Origin: Streptomyces lateritius
GTDB lineage: Bacteria; Actinomycetota; Actinomycetes; Streptomycetales; Streptomycetaceae
DNA: 64,000 bases
NCBI RefSeq assembly: GCF_014649715.1
Contig: NZ_BMTO01000005.1
Location: 51,616 to 115,615 of the forward strand
Reading direction: 5' to 3'
The position numbers and the translations under genes were made by a program. Shown here piece by piece: positions 42,808 to 51,277 of the stretch. Under the pieces are notes generated by a model. That model was not told where the DNA came from. It was given only the letters and a program-made list of their open reading frames with translations, and ran no database searches. The number at the start of each line of letters is the position of its first letter. The stretch's first letter is position 1.

Positions 42808-44247
42808 ATGAACAGCTCAGCCCGCACGAACAGCACCCGGCGGCGCGGCCCCGCGCCGAAGGACGAATTCGCGACGCCGGTCAGCCACACCCCGGCCCTG
42901 CCGCCGGCCGCGAGCTTCGCCGAGCTGGGCCTGCCGTCCGCGGTGCTGGAGCTGCTCACCCGCCTCGGCGTCGACGAGCCCTTCCCGATCCAGGCGGCCA
43001 CCCTGCCGAACGCCCTGGCGGGACGCGACGTCCTGGGACGCGGCCGGACCGGATCCGGAAAGACACTCGCCTTCGGGCTTCCGCTGCTCGTCCGCACCGC
43101 CGGACGGCGGGCCGAGGCCCGCAAGCCGCTGGCCCTCGTCCTCGTCCCCACCCGCGAACTGGCGCAGCAGGTCACCGACGCGCTCACGCCGTACGCCGGG
43201 GTGCTGAGGCTGCGCATGGCCACCGTGGTCGGCGGCATGTCGATCGGAAGGCAGGCCGCCGCGCTGCGCGACGGGGTCGAGATCGTGATCGCGACGCCGG
43301 GCCGGCTCATGGATCTCGTCGAGCGCAAGGACTGCCGACTGGAGCGGGTGACCGTCACCGTCCTGGACGAGGCCGACCAGATGGCCGACATGGGCTTCAT
43401 GCCGCAGGTCACCGCGCTGCTCGACCTGGTGCACCACGAGGGCCAGCGGATGCTGTTCTCCGCCACCCTCGACCGCAATGTCGACCTCCTGGTCGAGCGC
43501 TACCTCCACGACCCGGCGGTCCACTCCGTCGACCCCTCGGCCGCCGCCGTCTCCACGATGGAGCACCACGTGCTGCAGGTGCACGGTGCGGACAAGTTCG
43601 CCACCGCCACGGAGATCGCCGCCCGCGACGGGCGCGTGATCATGTTCCTGGACACCAAGCACGCCGTCGACCGCTTCACCAAGCACCTCCTCGGCAGCGG
43701 CGTACGGGCGGCGGCCCTGCACGGCGGCAAGTCACAGCCCCTGCGCACCCGCACCCTCGACCGCTTCCGGACCGGCGAGGTCACCGTCCTGGTTGCCACC
43801 AACGTCGCGGCCCGCGGCATCCACGTCGACGACCTCGACCTCGTCGTCAACGTCGACCCGCCCGCCGACCACAAGGACTACCTGCACCGCGGCGGACGCA
43901 CCGCCCGCGCCGGCGAGTCCGGCAGCGTCGTCACCCTGGTCCTGCCCGACCAGCGCCGGGACGTGGTCCGGCTCATGGCGGACGCCGGGATCCACGCCCA
44001 GGTCACCCAGGTCCGCTCCGGCGAGGCCGAACTCACCCGCATCACCGGCGCCCGCACCCCCTCCGGCGTTCCCGTCGACGGCAGCGCGCCGACCACCGAA
44101 CGCCCGCCGCGCGGCGGCGCCCCCTTCCGTGGCATCGGAACCGTCCCGGGGCGGCCCGGACGCGCCAAGAACGAGTCCCGCCGGTCCGCCGAAGCCCGCA
44201 AGACGGCCGAGGCCCGCCAGGCCGCCCGGATCCGCCGCGGCGCCTGA
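42808..44247 (+). CDS. DEAD-box ATP-dependent RNA helicase
   Basis: 479 residues. Motifs in order: Q-motif (FPIQAATLPNALAGRDV), I (GRTGSGKT), Ia (VPTRELAQQV), Ib (ATPGRLMDL), II (VLDEADQMADMGF), III (FSATLDRN), IV (VIMFLDTKHAVDR), V (VATNVAARGIHVDDLD) and VI (HRGGRTARAGES). The C-terminal ~80 residues are basic, Arg/Gly/Ala-rich, suited to RNA binding. The gene follows the cold-shock protein after only a hairpin. A role in unwinding RNA at low temperature is therefore likely, as for CsdA/RhlE-type helicases. Confidence 0.94.
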   Translation: MNSSARTNSTRRRGPAPKDEFATPVSHTPALPPAASFAELGLPSAVLELLTRLGVDEPFPIQAATLPNALAGRDVLGRGRTGSGKTLAFGLPLLVRTAGRRAEARKPLALVLVPTRELAQQVTDALTPYAGVLRLRMATVVGGMSIGRQAAALRDGVEIVIATPGRLMDLVERKDCRLERVTVTVLDEADQMADMGFMPQVTALLDLVHHEGQRMLFSATLDRNVDLLVERYLHDPAVHSVDPSAAAVSTMEHHVLQVHGADKFATATEIAARDGRVIMFLDTKHAVDRFTKHLLGSGVRAAALHGGKSQPLRTRTLDRFRTGEVTVLVATNVAARGIHVDDLDLVVNVDPPADHKDYLHRGGRTARAGESGSVVTLVLPDQRRDVVRLMADAGIHAQVTQVRSGEAELTRITGARTPSGVPVDGSAPTTERPPRGGAPFRGIGTVPGRPGRAKNESRRSAEARKTAEARQAARIRRGA

Positions 44248-44271
44248 CACGCCTGCGGGAGGGTGCGGGAC

Positions 44272-44922
44272 TCAGGCGCACCGGTAGGTGAACGCGGCCG
44301 AGGCGGTGTGCGGGGTGGGCGAGACGATCACCAGCCGGGCCGTCGCCCGGTACTCGCCCCGGCCGTGGAAGGTCCAGAGCAGGCGGAGCCTCGCCTGCTC
44401 CTGATGGCGTGCCAGCCTCTCCCGCAGCAACCCGGACGTGGTGCCGTCGCTGCGCTCCCAGCGGTACGTCACCGTGCCGGGAAGCCCGTCCGTTTCCACC
44501 ACGGCCACGACGTCCGCCGTGCCGTCGCAGCCCAGCGTCCCAGGCGGGGCGACGACCGCGACCCGGCGGACGGACACCTCGGGTCCGAAGCGCTGCCAGG
44601 CGAGGAACGCCGGCACGGCGAGGAGCACCAGGCCGGCCAGGGCGTACCGGCGCAACCGCCGAGGGCGGGGCCGGGGCGGGGGGCCGTCACTGCCGTGGCC
44701 GGTGAGGGTCCCGTGCCAGATCCGCGCCGCCGTGGGCCCGTCGGCGGGGCGGGCGAGCGCGGTCGCCGTCACCCCGGGACCGAAGCGCAGGACCTCGCCC
44801 TCCACGCGGTCCGGCGCCACGTCGTGCGTCGGACGTTCGAACCAGTGGCTGCCGAGGACGGTGGCGCTGTACTCGTCGGGGTCGAACGGGGGGCCGTCGT
44901 AACGGGGCCGGGGATCGTTCAT
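44272..44922 (-). CDS. Single-pass membrane protein with kinase-like ectodomain
   Basis: 216 residues from an ATG at 44922 overlapping the kinase stop (ATGA). A ~95-residue cytoplasmic part contains FDPDEYSATVLGSHWFE, a segment with candidate phosphorylation sites (Ser/Thr after acidic residues). One membrane helix (YALAGLVLLAVPAFLAW) leads to a ~110-residue extracellular domain (VRRVAVVAPPG, then TADVVAVVETDGLPGTVTYR, ending SAAFTYRCA). That domain resembles the ectodomain of the adjacent kinase in strand pattern and terminal Cys. It may be a co-receptor or substrate of the kinase; this is inference. No family recognised. Confidence 0.78.
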   Translation of the reverse strand: MNDPRPRYDGPPFDPDEYSATVLGSHWFERPTHDVAPDRVEGEVLRFGPGVTATALARPADGPTAARIWHGTLTGHGSDGPPPRPRPRRLRRYALAGLVLLAVPAFLAWQRFGPEVSVRRVAVVAPPGTLGCDGTADVVAVVETDGLPGTVTYRWERSDGTTSGLLRERLARHQEQARLRLLWTFHGRGEYRATARLVIVSPTPHTASAAFTYRCA

Positions 44923-46556
44923 GAGACCGTGCACCGCCTGGTGAGAATCTGCTGCGTGGAACCGCCGTTCGCGGCCGAGGGACTCGTCGTCGCCCGCACA
45001 CCCCAGTAGCACCCCTGGCCCTGGAAGGCGTGGGTGAGGGTGAACGTGTACCGCGTCGCTCCGCTTCGCCCATGGCTCTCGGATCCGTCGGAGACGCCGG
45101 GCTCGCCCTGGGCGTCGCCGGTGAACCAGGTGACGGACAGGGTCACCGGCCCGGGGCCGTCGGTCACCACCTCGAACGTGGCCTCGGCCTCTCCCGGACC
45201 CTTCTGCCGAAGACCGGTGACCGTCACCTCCTTCACGGCGACGGGCCGGGCGCTCGGCGGCGCGGACCCGGGCTCCGTGGAGGGAGGAGGAGGCGAGGAC
45301 GTCGGTGCGGTGGGAGAGGCGGGCGGAGACGGCGGGGGAGTGGTCGGCGCGCTCGACGGTGAACCGCTCGGGGGAGACGCCGCCGTGGGCGGGGCGGAGA
45401 GCGGAGCCTCGGACGACGGAGCCGCCGACGAGGGGGCCGGGGACGCCGGGGCGGAAGCCGTCGGCGACATACCGGGGAGCTCGCTGGTGGTGGCGAGGGC
45501 CTGCGCCGTCGTACGGCCCGGCGCCTCGTCGCCCGCCCGGGCGGCGACGGCGGCCAGAACGCCGAGGATCAGCGCCGCCACCGCGGCCGGCCACGCCCGG
45601 GGCCGGCCTCTCGGCATCCGAAGACGCGGCGGGGGTGGTGGGGGCAGGGTGGTCGTGGCGACGGTGGTCGTCCCCGTGGTCGGCCCGTCCGCCGAGGGGA
45701 AGAGCAGGGGCAGAAGGGCGGCGAGGGCGGCGAGCCTCCGCTGACCGCGCTCCTCCCAGTCGGGCCCGTAGCCGGCGGTGGCGACGGCTTCCAGCTCGGC
45801 CACGAACACCGCCGCGTCCACGGGCCGTTCGCGCGGTACCTTCGCCAGACCGCGCCGGATCAGGGGACGCAGCGGTTCCGGCGCGTCCTCGTCCGGGACG
45901 GGCGCCTCGATGTGCCGCAGCGCCAGCTCGGCGAGGTTCTCGCCCGCGAACGGCTTACGGCCGGTCAGACACTCGAAGAACGTGGCCGTCGCCGCGTAGA
46001 CGTCGGCGGCGGGCGAGGCGGGCTCGCCGTGCCACTGCTCCGGAGCCATGTACGCGGGGGTGCCGGCGACCCCGGGCGTGCTGCCGTGGTCCGTGGCGAT
46101 CCCGAAGTCCACGAGCTTGGACGAGCCGTCGGCTCCGACCAGGACGTTCTCGGGTTTGTAGTCGCGGTGCACGACGCCCGCGCGGTGCGCCGCGGCCAGC
46201 CCGAGCAGCGACCCCTTGAGCACGACCAGCGCCGCCTCGGCGCCGGTGGCCCCCTCCCGGGAGAGCAGCGCGCGCAGGGCCACCCCGTCGACCAGCTCCA
46301 TGACGATCGCGGCGCCCCGCGGGGCTTCCACGTACTCGTAGAACCGCACGACATGGGGCGTGTCGAGGCCGCCGAGCAGCCGGGCCTCCGCACGGAAGCC
46401 TCGCACGAAGGCGGCGTCGGCCCGCATGCGCTCGGCGAGGTACTTCACCGCCACCGGCACGCCGGTGGCGTCATGGACGGCCAGGACGACGCGTCCGCTG
46501 CCACCCGAACCCAGCTCCCGGTACTCGGTGTAACCCGGGACCGTCCACGCGTCCAT
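44919..46556 (-). CDS. Transmembrane Ser/Thr protein kinase (PknB type) with Ig-like ectodomain
   Basis: 545 residues. Kinase domain at 1-270: Gly loop ELGSGGSGRVVLAV, Lys in VAVKYLAER, catalytic loop GVVHRDYKPENVLV, DFG in KLVDFGIA and PAYMAPEQW. After a juxtamembrane stretch, a membrane helix (WPAAVAALILGVLAAVAARA) leads to a ~95-residue Pro/Ser/Thr-rich stalk and then a ~105-residue β-domain (VAVKEVTVTGLRQKGPGEAE, ending GCYWGVRATTS and RRCTVS). There are no PASTA repeats. The kinase phosphorylates Ser/Thr of unknown targets. The stop overlaps the start of a membrane protein with a similar ectodomain. Confidence 0.93.
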   Translation of the reverse strand: MDAWTVPGYTEYRELGSGGSGRVVLAVHDATGVPVAVKYLAERMRADAAFVRGFRAEARLLGGLDTPHVVRFYEYVEAPRGAAIVMELVDGVALRALLSREGATGAEAALVVLKGSLLGLAAAHRAGVVHRDYKPENVLVGADGSSKLVDFGIATDHGSTPGVAGTPAYMAPEQWHGEPASPAADVYAATATFFECLTGRKPFAGENLAELALRHIEAPVPDEDAPEPLRPLIRRGLAKVPRERPVDAAVFVAELEAVATAGYGPDWEERGQRRLAALAALLPLLFPSADGPTTGTTTVATTTLPPPPPPRLRMPRGRPRAWPAAVAALILGVLAAVAARAGDEAPGRTTAQALATTSELPGMSPTASAPASPAPSSAAPSSEAPLSAPPTAASPPSGSPSSAPTTPPPSPPASPTAPTSSPPPPSTEPGSAPPSARPVAVKEVTVTGLRQKGPGEAEATFEVVTDGPGPVTLSVTWFTGDAQGEPGVSDGSESHGRSGATRYTFTLTHAFQGQGCYWGVRATTSPSAANGGSTQQILTRRCTVS

Positions 46557-47201
46557 CCCGCCCCCCTCGGTGGCGACCGCATGCCCGCGCCCGCCCTGCG
46601 ATGGTTCACGCCTTTTTCAGAGGGGACAGATTCCGGCCACGACCGGTTCCCGTCCGCGTGGAAGACGCAGGCCGCCGGAGCCGAGGGCCGAGGGCGTCAG
46701 TCGAGGAGCCGCCCGCAGGTGCGGGCGCCGGCGCTCCCCTCGTCCCGCAGCCCCCGGAGAGCTCAGGAAGATCGGCGCTCCGTGTCGCGGGCTCTGCCGG
46801 CCCGAACCCGGCCCGAACCCGGCACGGACCCGGCCGAACCCGCCCCGGACGCATCCGGCGTCCCGGGCGATCCGTATGCCGCCGTCCGTGATCGACCCGG
46901 CCGCGTTTCGAGCGGTCCGTGCAGCGGGCCGGGGGCCGCTTCACCGAACTCGACGCCGCCGTCGGGCATGGACTTCTCGTGCGAGTCCATGGACTCTTCG
47001 CCGCGCGGCCCCGGGCGTGGTGGACCGGCCGAGGGCCGCCCCCTACCGTGAACCCGGCCGTGGGGACGTCCGCTCCCTCCCCGCGTTCACGTCCTGTACC
47101 GCGCCCCCACGCGTCGCCGACACACCCCCTTCCTCTCACCGACTGATCTTGGGCTCGCTCACCACACCGTCCCCCGGAATCCATCAGAGGTGCTCAGACA
47201 C
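46557..47201. other. 645-bp intergenic region before the phospholipase C gene
   Basis: No frame looks like a real protein on either strand. It should contain divergent promoters for the kinase operon and the phospholipase. At 46798-46848 imperfect direct repeats of GCCCGAACCCGGC occur four times; nothing else stands out. A GAGGTG sequence ten bases before the phospholipase ATG is the probable ribosome-binding site. Confidence 0.4.
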
Positions 47202-49265
47202 ATGACCGAACTTAACCGGCGCCGGTTCCTCCAGATCGCCGGCGCCACCGCCGGCTCCGCCGCGCTCCAGAGCAGCATCGCGCGGGCCGCCGCCATCCCC
47301 GCCGCCCGCGCCTCCGGGAGCCTCGCCGACGTCGAGCACATCGTCGTGCTGATGCAGGAGAACCGCTCCTTCGACCACTACTTCGGCAAGCTGAACGGCG
47401 TCCGCGGATTCGGCGACCCCCGCCCGGTCACCCTGCCCAGCGGCAAGCCGGTCTGGTACCAGCGCGACGGCGGCAAGGAGGTCCTGCCGTACCACCCGAC
47501 CGCCGAGGACCTCGGCATGCAGTTCATCGCGGGCCTCAACCACGACTGGGCCGGCGGCCACAAGGCCTTCAACAACGGCAGCTACGACCAGTGGATCCCC
47601 GCGAAGTCCGCCGGCACGATGGCGTACCTGACCCGCGAGGACATCCCCTTCCACTACGCCCTCGCCGACGCGTTCACCGTCTGCGACGCGTACCACTGCT
47701 CCTTCATCGGAGCCACCGACCCCAACCGCTACTACATGTGGACCGGCTACACCGGCAACGACCGCACCGGCGGCGGCCCGGTCCTCGGCAACGACGAGCT
47801 GGGATACGGCTGGACGACGTACCCCGAGCGTCTGGAGCAGGCCGGGATCTCCTGGAAGATCTACCAGGACGTCGGCGACGGCCTGGACGCGGCCGGGCAC
47901 TGGGGCTGGATCGACGACGCCTACCGGGGCAACTACGGGGACAACTCCCTTCTCTACTTCAACTCCTTCCGCAACGCCCGGCCCGGCAGCCCGCTGTACG
48001 ACAAGGCCCGCACCGGTACGAACGTCAAGAACGGCGACGGGCTCTTCGACGTCCTGCGGGCCGACGTCGCCGCCGGCCGGCTGCCGCGGATCTCCTGGAT
48101 CACCGCGCCCGAGGCGTTCTCCGAACACCCCAACTGGCCGGCGAACTACGGCGCCTGGTACATAGCGCAGGTGCTCGACGCGCTGACCTCCAACCCGGAG
48201 GTGTGGAGCAGGACCGCCCTGTTCATCACGTACGACGAGAACGACGGCTACTTCGACCACGTCGTCCCGCCCTACCCGCCGGCCTCCGCCGCCCAGGGCC
48301 TCTCGACCGTCGACACGACGCTTGACCACTTCCCGGGCGACTCGCGGTACGCCGCCGGCCCCTACGGCCTCGGCCAGCGCGTCCCGATGCTCGTCGTCTC
48401 GCCCTGGAGCAAGGGCGGGTACGTCTGCTCCGAGGTCTTCGACCACACCTCGATCATCCGGTTCATGGAGCGCCGCTTCGGGGTGACCGAGCCCCACATC
48501 TCCCCCTGGCGCAGGGCCATCTGCGGCGACCTGACCTCGGCCTTCGACTTCGGCCTCGAGGACACCGCGCCCGCCGCCCTGCCCGACACCGCGGGCTACC
48601 GGCCGCCGGACGGTGACCGCCACCCCAGCTACGTGCCGAAGCCGCCCACCAAGCCGGTCCCGCCCACCCAGGAGCCCGGGGCCCGCCCGACCAGGGCGCT
48701 GCCCTACGAGCTGTACGTGGACGGGGCGTCCACTCCCTCGACCGGCCGCTACACCCTCACCTTCGGCGCCGGCGCCAAGGCCGGCGCCTTCTTCCACGTC
48801 ACCGCTCTCGGCCGCACCGACGGCCCGTGGACCTACACGGCGGGCCCCGGCAAGAACCTCGCCGACACGTGGAACACCGCGTACTCCGCGGGTGTCTACG
48901 ACCTGACGGTGACCGGCCCCAACGGCTTCCTGCGTACCTTCAAGGGGCCGGGCAGGACCGCGGGACCGGAGGTGACGGCACGCCACGACACCGTCGGCGG
49001 CAACCTGGTGCTGACCATGACCAACCCGGGCGCGGTCGACGTCCACCTCAAGGTCACCAGGGCCGCCGCCTACGGGGGCGGGACGCAGACCTTCAAGGTG
49101 GTCAAGGGCGCCACGGTGACGCACACCGTGGATCTGCGGGGCAGCCGACGCTGGTACGACGTGTCGGTCGTCTCGGACGCGAACGCCACGTTCCTGCGGC
49201 GCTTCGCCGGCCATGTCGAGACCGGCGCGGCGGGCGTCAGCGACCCGGGCATCATCACGGGCTGA
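47202..49265 (+). CDS. plc: Tat-exported phosphocholine-specific phospholipase C
   Basis: 687 residues from the ATG at 47202. A twin-arginine signal (TELNRRRFLQIAGATAGSAA) precedes the phosphoesterase domain with the catalytic QENRSFDHYFGKLNGVRGFG, SFIGATDPNRYYMWTGYTG, FITYDENDGYFDHVVPP and VSPWSKGGYVCSEVFDHTS motifs of the AcpA/PLC family. Two C-terminal β-domains of the family (~510-590 and ~600-680) follow, with TFGAGAKAGAFFHVTALG and a GRTxGPxVTARHDTVGGN-type repeat. The enzyme hydrolyses phosphatidylcholine or sphingomyelin outside the cell, possibly to scavenge phosphate. The usual length is ~690, so it is complete. Confidence 0.94.
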   Translation: MTELNRRRFLQIAGATAGSAALQSSIARAAAIPAARASGSLADVEHIVVLMQENRSFDHYFGKLNGVRGFGDPRPVTLPSGKPVWYQRDGGKEVLPYHPTAEDLGMQFIAGLNHDWAGGHKAFNNGSYDQWIPAKSAGTMAYLTREDIPFHYALADAFTVCDAYHCSFIGATDPNRYYMWTGYTGNDRTGGGPVLGNDELGYGWTTYPERLEQAGISWKIYQDVGDGLDAAGHWGWIDDAYRGNYGDNSLLYFNSFRNARPGSPLYDKARTGTNVKNGDGLFDVLRADVAAGRLPRISWITAPEAFSEHPNWPANYGAWYIAQVLDALTSNPEVWSRTALFITYDENDGYFDHVVPPYPPASAAQGLSTVDTTLDHFPGDSRYAAGPYGLGQRVPMLVVSPWSKGGYVCSEVFDHTSIIRFMERRFGVTEPHISPWRRAICGDLTSAFDFGLEDTAPAALPDTAGYRPPDGDRHPSYVPKPPTKPVPPTQEPGARPTRALPYELYVDGASTPSTGRYTLTFGAGAKAGAFFHVTALGRTDGPWTYTAGPGKNLADTWNTAYSAGVYDLTVTGPNGFLRTFKGPGRTAGPEVTARHDTVGGNLVLTMTNPGAVDVHLKVTRAAAYGGGTQTFKVVKGATVTHTVDLRGSRRWYDVSVVSDANATFLRRFAGHVETGAAGVSDPGIITG

Positions 49266-49336
49266 GTCGCGGGCCGGGCCCGGTCCGGCTTCGGGGCCGA
49301 GGCGCGGCCGGCCCCATGGGCGGTGCGGACCGGCGG

Positions 49337-50137
49337 TCAGACGGGGACGACCTCCACCCCGGCGTCCGTCAGCCGCCGCACCGCCTCCGCCGGGATCGCC
49401 GCGTCCGTCACCAGGACGTCCACGCGGTCGAGCCCGCAGATCCTGGCGAAGGCGCGGCGGCCCAGCTTGGAGGAGTCGGTGACCACGACGACGCGGCTGG
49501 CGCGCTCGGCGAAGAGCCGGCTGATGCCCGCCTCGTCCTCGTGGTGCGCCATGATTCCCAGCTCGGGATCGATGCCGTCGACACCGAGGACGACGACGTC
49601 GAGCACGACCTCGTTCAGCACACCGGCCGCCAGCGGGCCCACCAGTTCGTACGTCTGCGGGCGGGCCACACCTCCCGAGACCACGATCTTGATCTGGGGC
49701 CGTACCGCCAGCTCCCCGGCGATGTTCAGGGCGTTGGTGACCACCGTCAGAGCGGGGGAGCGCGGGGACGCGGTCGACTCCGGCCCGCCGCCGGCGAACC
49801 GGAGCGCCAGCGACCGCGCCACCTCGGTCGTCGTCGTACCGCCGTTGAGGCCCACCACCTCGCCCTCGTGGATCAGTTCCGCGACGGCCGCCGCGATGCG
49901 CTGCTTCTCGGAGGCGTGCCGGGAGGACTTGTAGCGCAGCGGAAGTTCGTACGAGACCCCCTGCGGGACGGCCCCGCCGCGCGTGCGGAGGAGCAGCCGC
50001 TGCTCGGCGAGCTCGTCCAGGTCCCGGCGGATCGTCGCGGGGGAGACGTCGAGGGTGGCCGCGGCCTCCTCGACCTCCAGCCTGCCGGTGGCCGCGAGCA
50101 GTTCGAGGAGCGTGTTCCACCGCTCGTGCTTGGACAT
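49337..50137 (-). CDS. DeoR-family transcriptional regulator
   Basis: 266 residues from the ATG at 50137. The N-terminal winged helix is typical (RWNTLLELLAATGRLEVEEA, then LDVSPATIRRDLDELAEQRL). The sugar-phosphate sensor domain includes VVGLNGGTTTTEVARSL, VTNALNIAGELAVRP and VDGIDPELGIMAHHEDEAGI. DeoR repressors respond to phosphorylated sugars. It is divergent from an SIS isomerase-aldolase operon, which it presumably controls through the 10-bp-period direct repeats at 50217-50234. A stretch of ~10 residues (GGGPESTASPRS) looks like a family-specific loop. Confidence 0.93.
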   Translation of the reverse strand: MSKHERWNTLLELLAATGRLEVEEAAATLDVSPATIRRDLDELAEQRLLLRTRGGAVPQGVSYELPLRYKSSRHASEKQRIAAAVAELIHEGEVVGLNGGTTTTEVARSLALRFAGGGPESTASPRSPALTVVTNALNIAGELAVRPQIKIVVSGGVARPQTYELVGPLAAGVLNEVVLDVVVLGVDGIDPELGIMAHHEDEAGISRLFAERASRVVVVTDSSKLGRRAFARICGLDRVDVLVTDAAIPAEAVRRLTDAGVEVVPV

Positions 50138-50216
50138 GAGCGCGATCCTATCCCCGCCCGCAGGGGGAGTCCCCTGGACCGGAGGCCCCGGCTGGTGGAT
50201 ACTGCGCATCATTGGA

Positions 50217-50234
50217 TGCTCGAAGTTGCTCGAA
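50217..50234. promoter_or_regulatory. Tandem direct repeats, DeoR operator candidate
   Basis: TGCTCGAA at 50217-50224 and again at 50227-50234, exactly one helical turn apart, in the divergent space between the DeoR gene and the isomerase gene. Direct repeats with this spacing suit DeoR-family tetramers. Confidence 0.6.
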
Positions 50235-50290
50235 ACTCAGCTTATCGGAGCAGTAACGAGCAGAGTCCGTAGTCTGTGAAGGAGCCGCAC

Positions 50291-51277
50291 GTGCCCACCT
50301 CGGGTCCCTCCCGCACCGCCGTCGAGATCACCTCCCAGCCCGCCTGCTGGCGCAAGGCCGCCGCGACCCTGCCCCAGCACCGCCCGGCGCTCCCCACCCG
50401 GGGCGAGCGCGTCGCCGTGGTCGGCTGCGGCACCTCCTGGTTCATCGCCCAGGCCTACGCCCGGCTGCGCGAGAGCGGCGGCCACGGCGAGACCGACGCC
50501 TTCGCCGCCTCCGAGTTCCCGCGCGGGCGGGGCTACGACCGGGTCCTGGCCATCACCCGCTCGGGCACCACGACGGAGGTCCTCGACCTCCTCGCCGAGG
50601 TCGCGGGACCGGTACCCACCGGTGCCCTCACCGCCGACCCGGCGACCCCCGTCATGAGCGCGGCCGACGCCGTCGCCGTCCTCGACTTCGCCGACGAGGA
50701 GTCGGTCGTCCAGACCCGCTTCGCCACCACCGCCCTCGCCCTGCTCCGCGCCCACCTGGAGGCCGAGGACGCCCGCCCGGCCGGGGTCCGCACGGTCGAG
50801 GAGGCGGCCCGCGACGCCGAACGGGCCGTCTCCGCACCCCTCGCGGCCGACATCACCGGTGCCGAGCAGTTCACCTTCCTCGGCACCGGCTGGACCTACG
50901 GCCTCGCCCTCGAAGCCGGCCTCAAGATGCGCGAGGCCGCCGGCGCCTGGACCGAGGCATACCCGGCGATGGAGTACCGCCACGGCCCGATCAGCATCAC
51001 CGCCCCCGGCCGTGTGGCCTGGGCCTTCGGCCCCGTCCCCACCGGTCTCGCCGACGACGTCGCCCGCGTCGGCGGCACCCTCGTCGCCGAGTCGGGCACC
51101 GCCGCGGACCACCTCGACCCCATGGCCGACCTCATCCGCGCCCAGCGCCTCGCGGTCCTGCTCGCCGAGGCCCAGGGCCAGGACCCGGACCGGCCCCGCA
51201 ACCTCACCCGCTCCGTCGTCCTCACAGCGACCGCCGCGACCACCGCCACCGCGGGTACCGCCGGGGAGAACGACTGA
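50291..51277 (+). CDS. SIS-domain sugar-phosphate isomerase/deaminase (AgaS/GlmS-like)
   Basis: 328 residues from the GTG at 50291 with AAGGAG seven bases upstream, preferred over the GTG at 50276. Two SIS domains: the first with VAVVGCGTSWFIAQAYARL and VLAITRSGTTTEVLDLL, the second with QFTFLGTGWTYGLALEAGLK and EAYPAMEYRHGPIS, the latter typical of ketosamine-phosphate isomerases. The C-terminal tail is Thr/Ala-rich. It is translationally coupled to the aldolase (TGATG), so the operon would isomerise a sugar phosphate and cleave it. Substrate (tagatose, galactosamine or fructosamine type) is not determinable. Confidence 0.9.
   Translation: MPTSGPSRTAVEITSQPACWRKAAATLPQHRPALPTRGERVAVVGCGTSWFIAQAYARLRESGGHGETDAFAASEFPRGRGYDRVLAITRSGTTTEVLDLLAEVAGPVPTGALTADPATPVMSAADAVAVLDFADEESVVQTRFATTALALLRAHLEAEDARPAGVRTVEEAARDAERAVSAPLAADITGAEQFTFLGTGWTYGLALEAGLKMREAAGAWTEAYPAMEYRHGPISITAPGRVAWAFGPVPTGLADDVARVGGTLVAESGTAADHLDPMADLIRAQRLAVLLAEAQGQDPDRPRNLTRSVVLTATAATTATAGTAGEND

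Noticed and set aside
46606..47184. A 192-codon minus-strand frame between the kinase and phospholipase genes.
   Set aside because: It is Arg/Gly/Pro-rich, generated by the GCCCGAACCCGGC direct repeats, and has no conserved segment.
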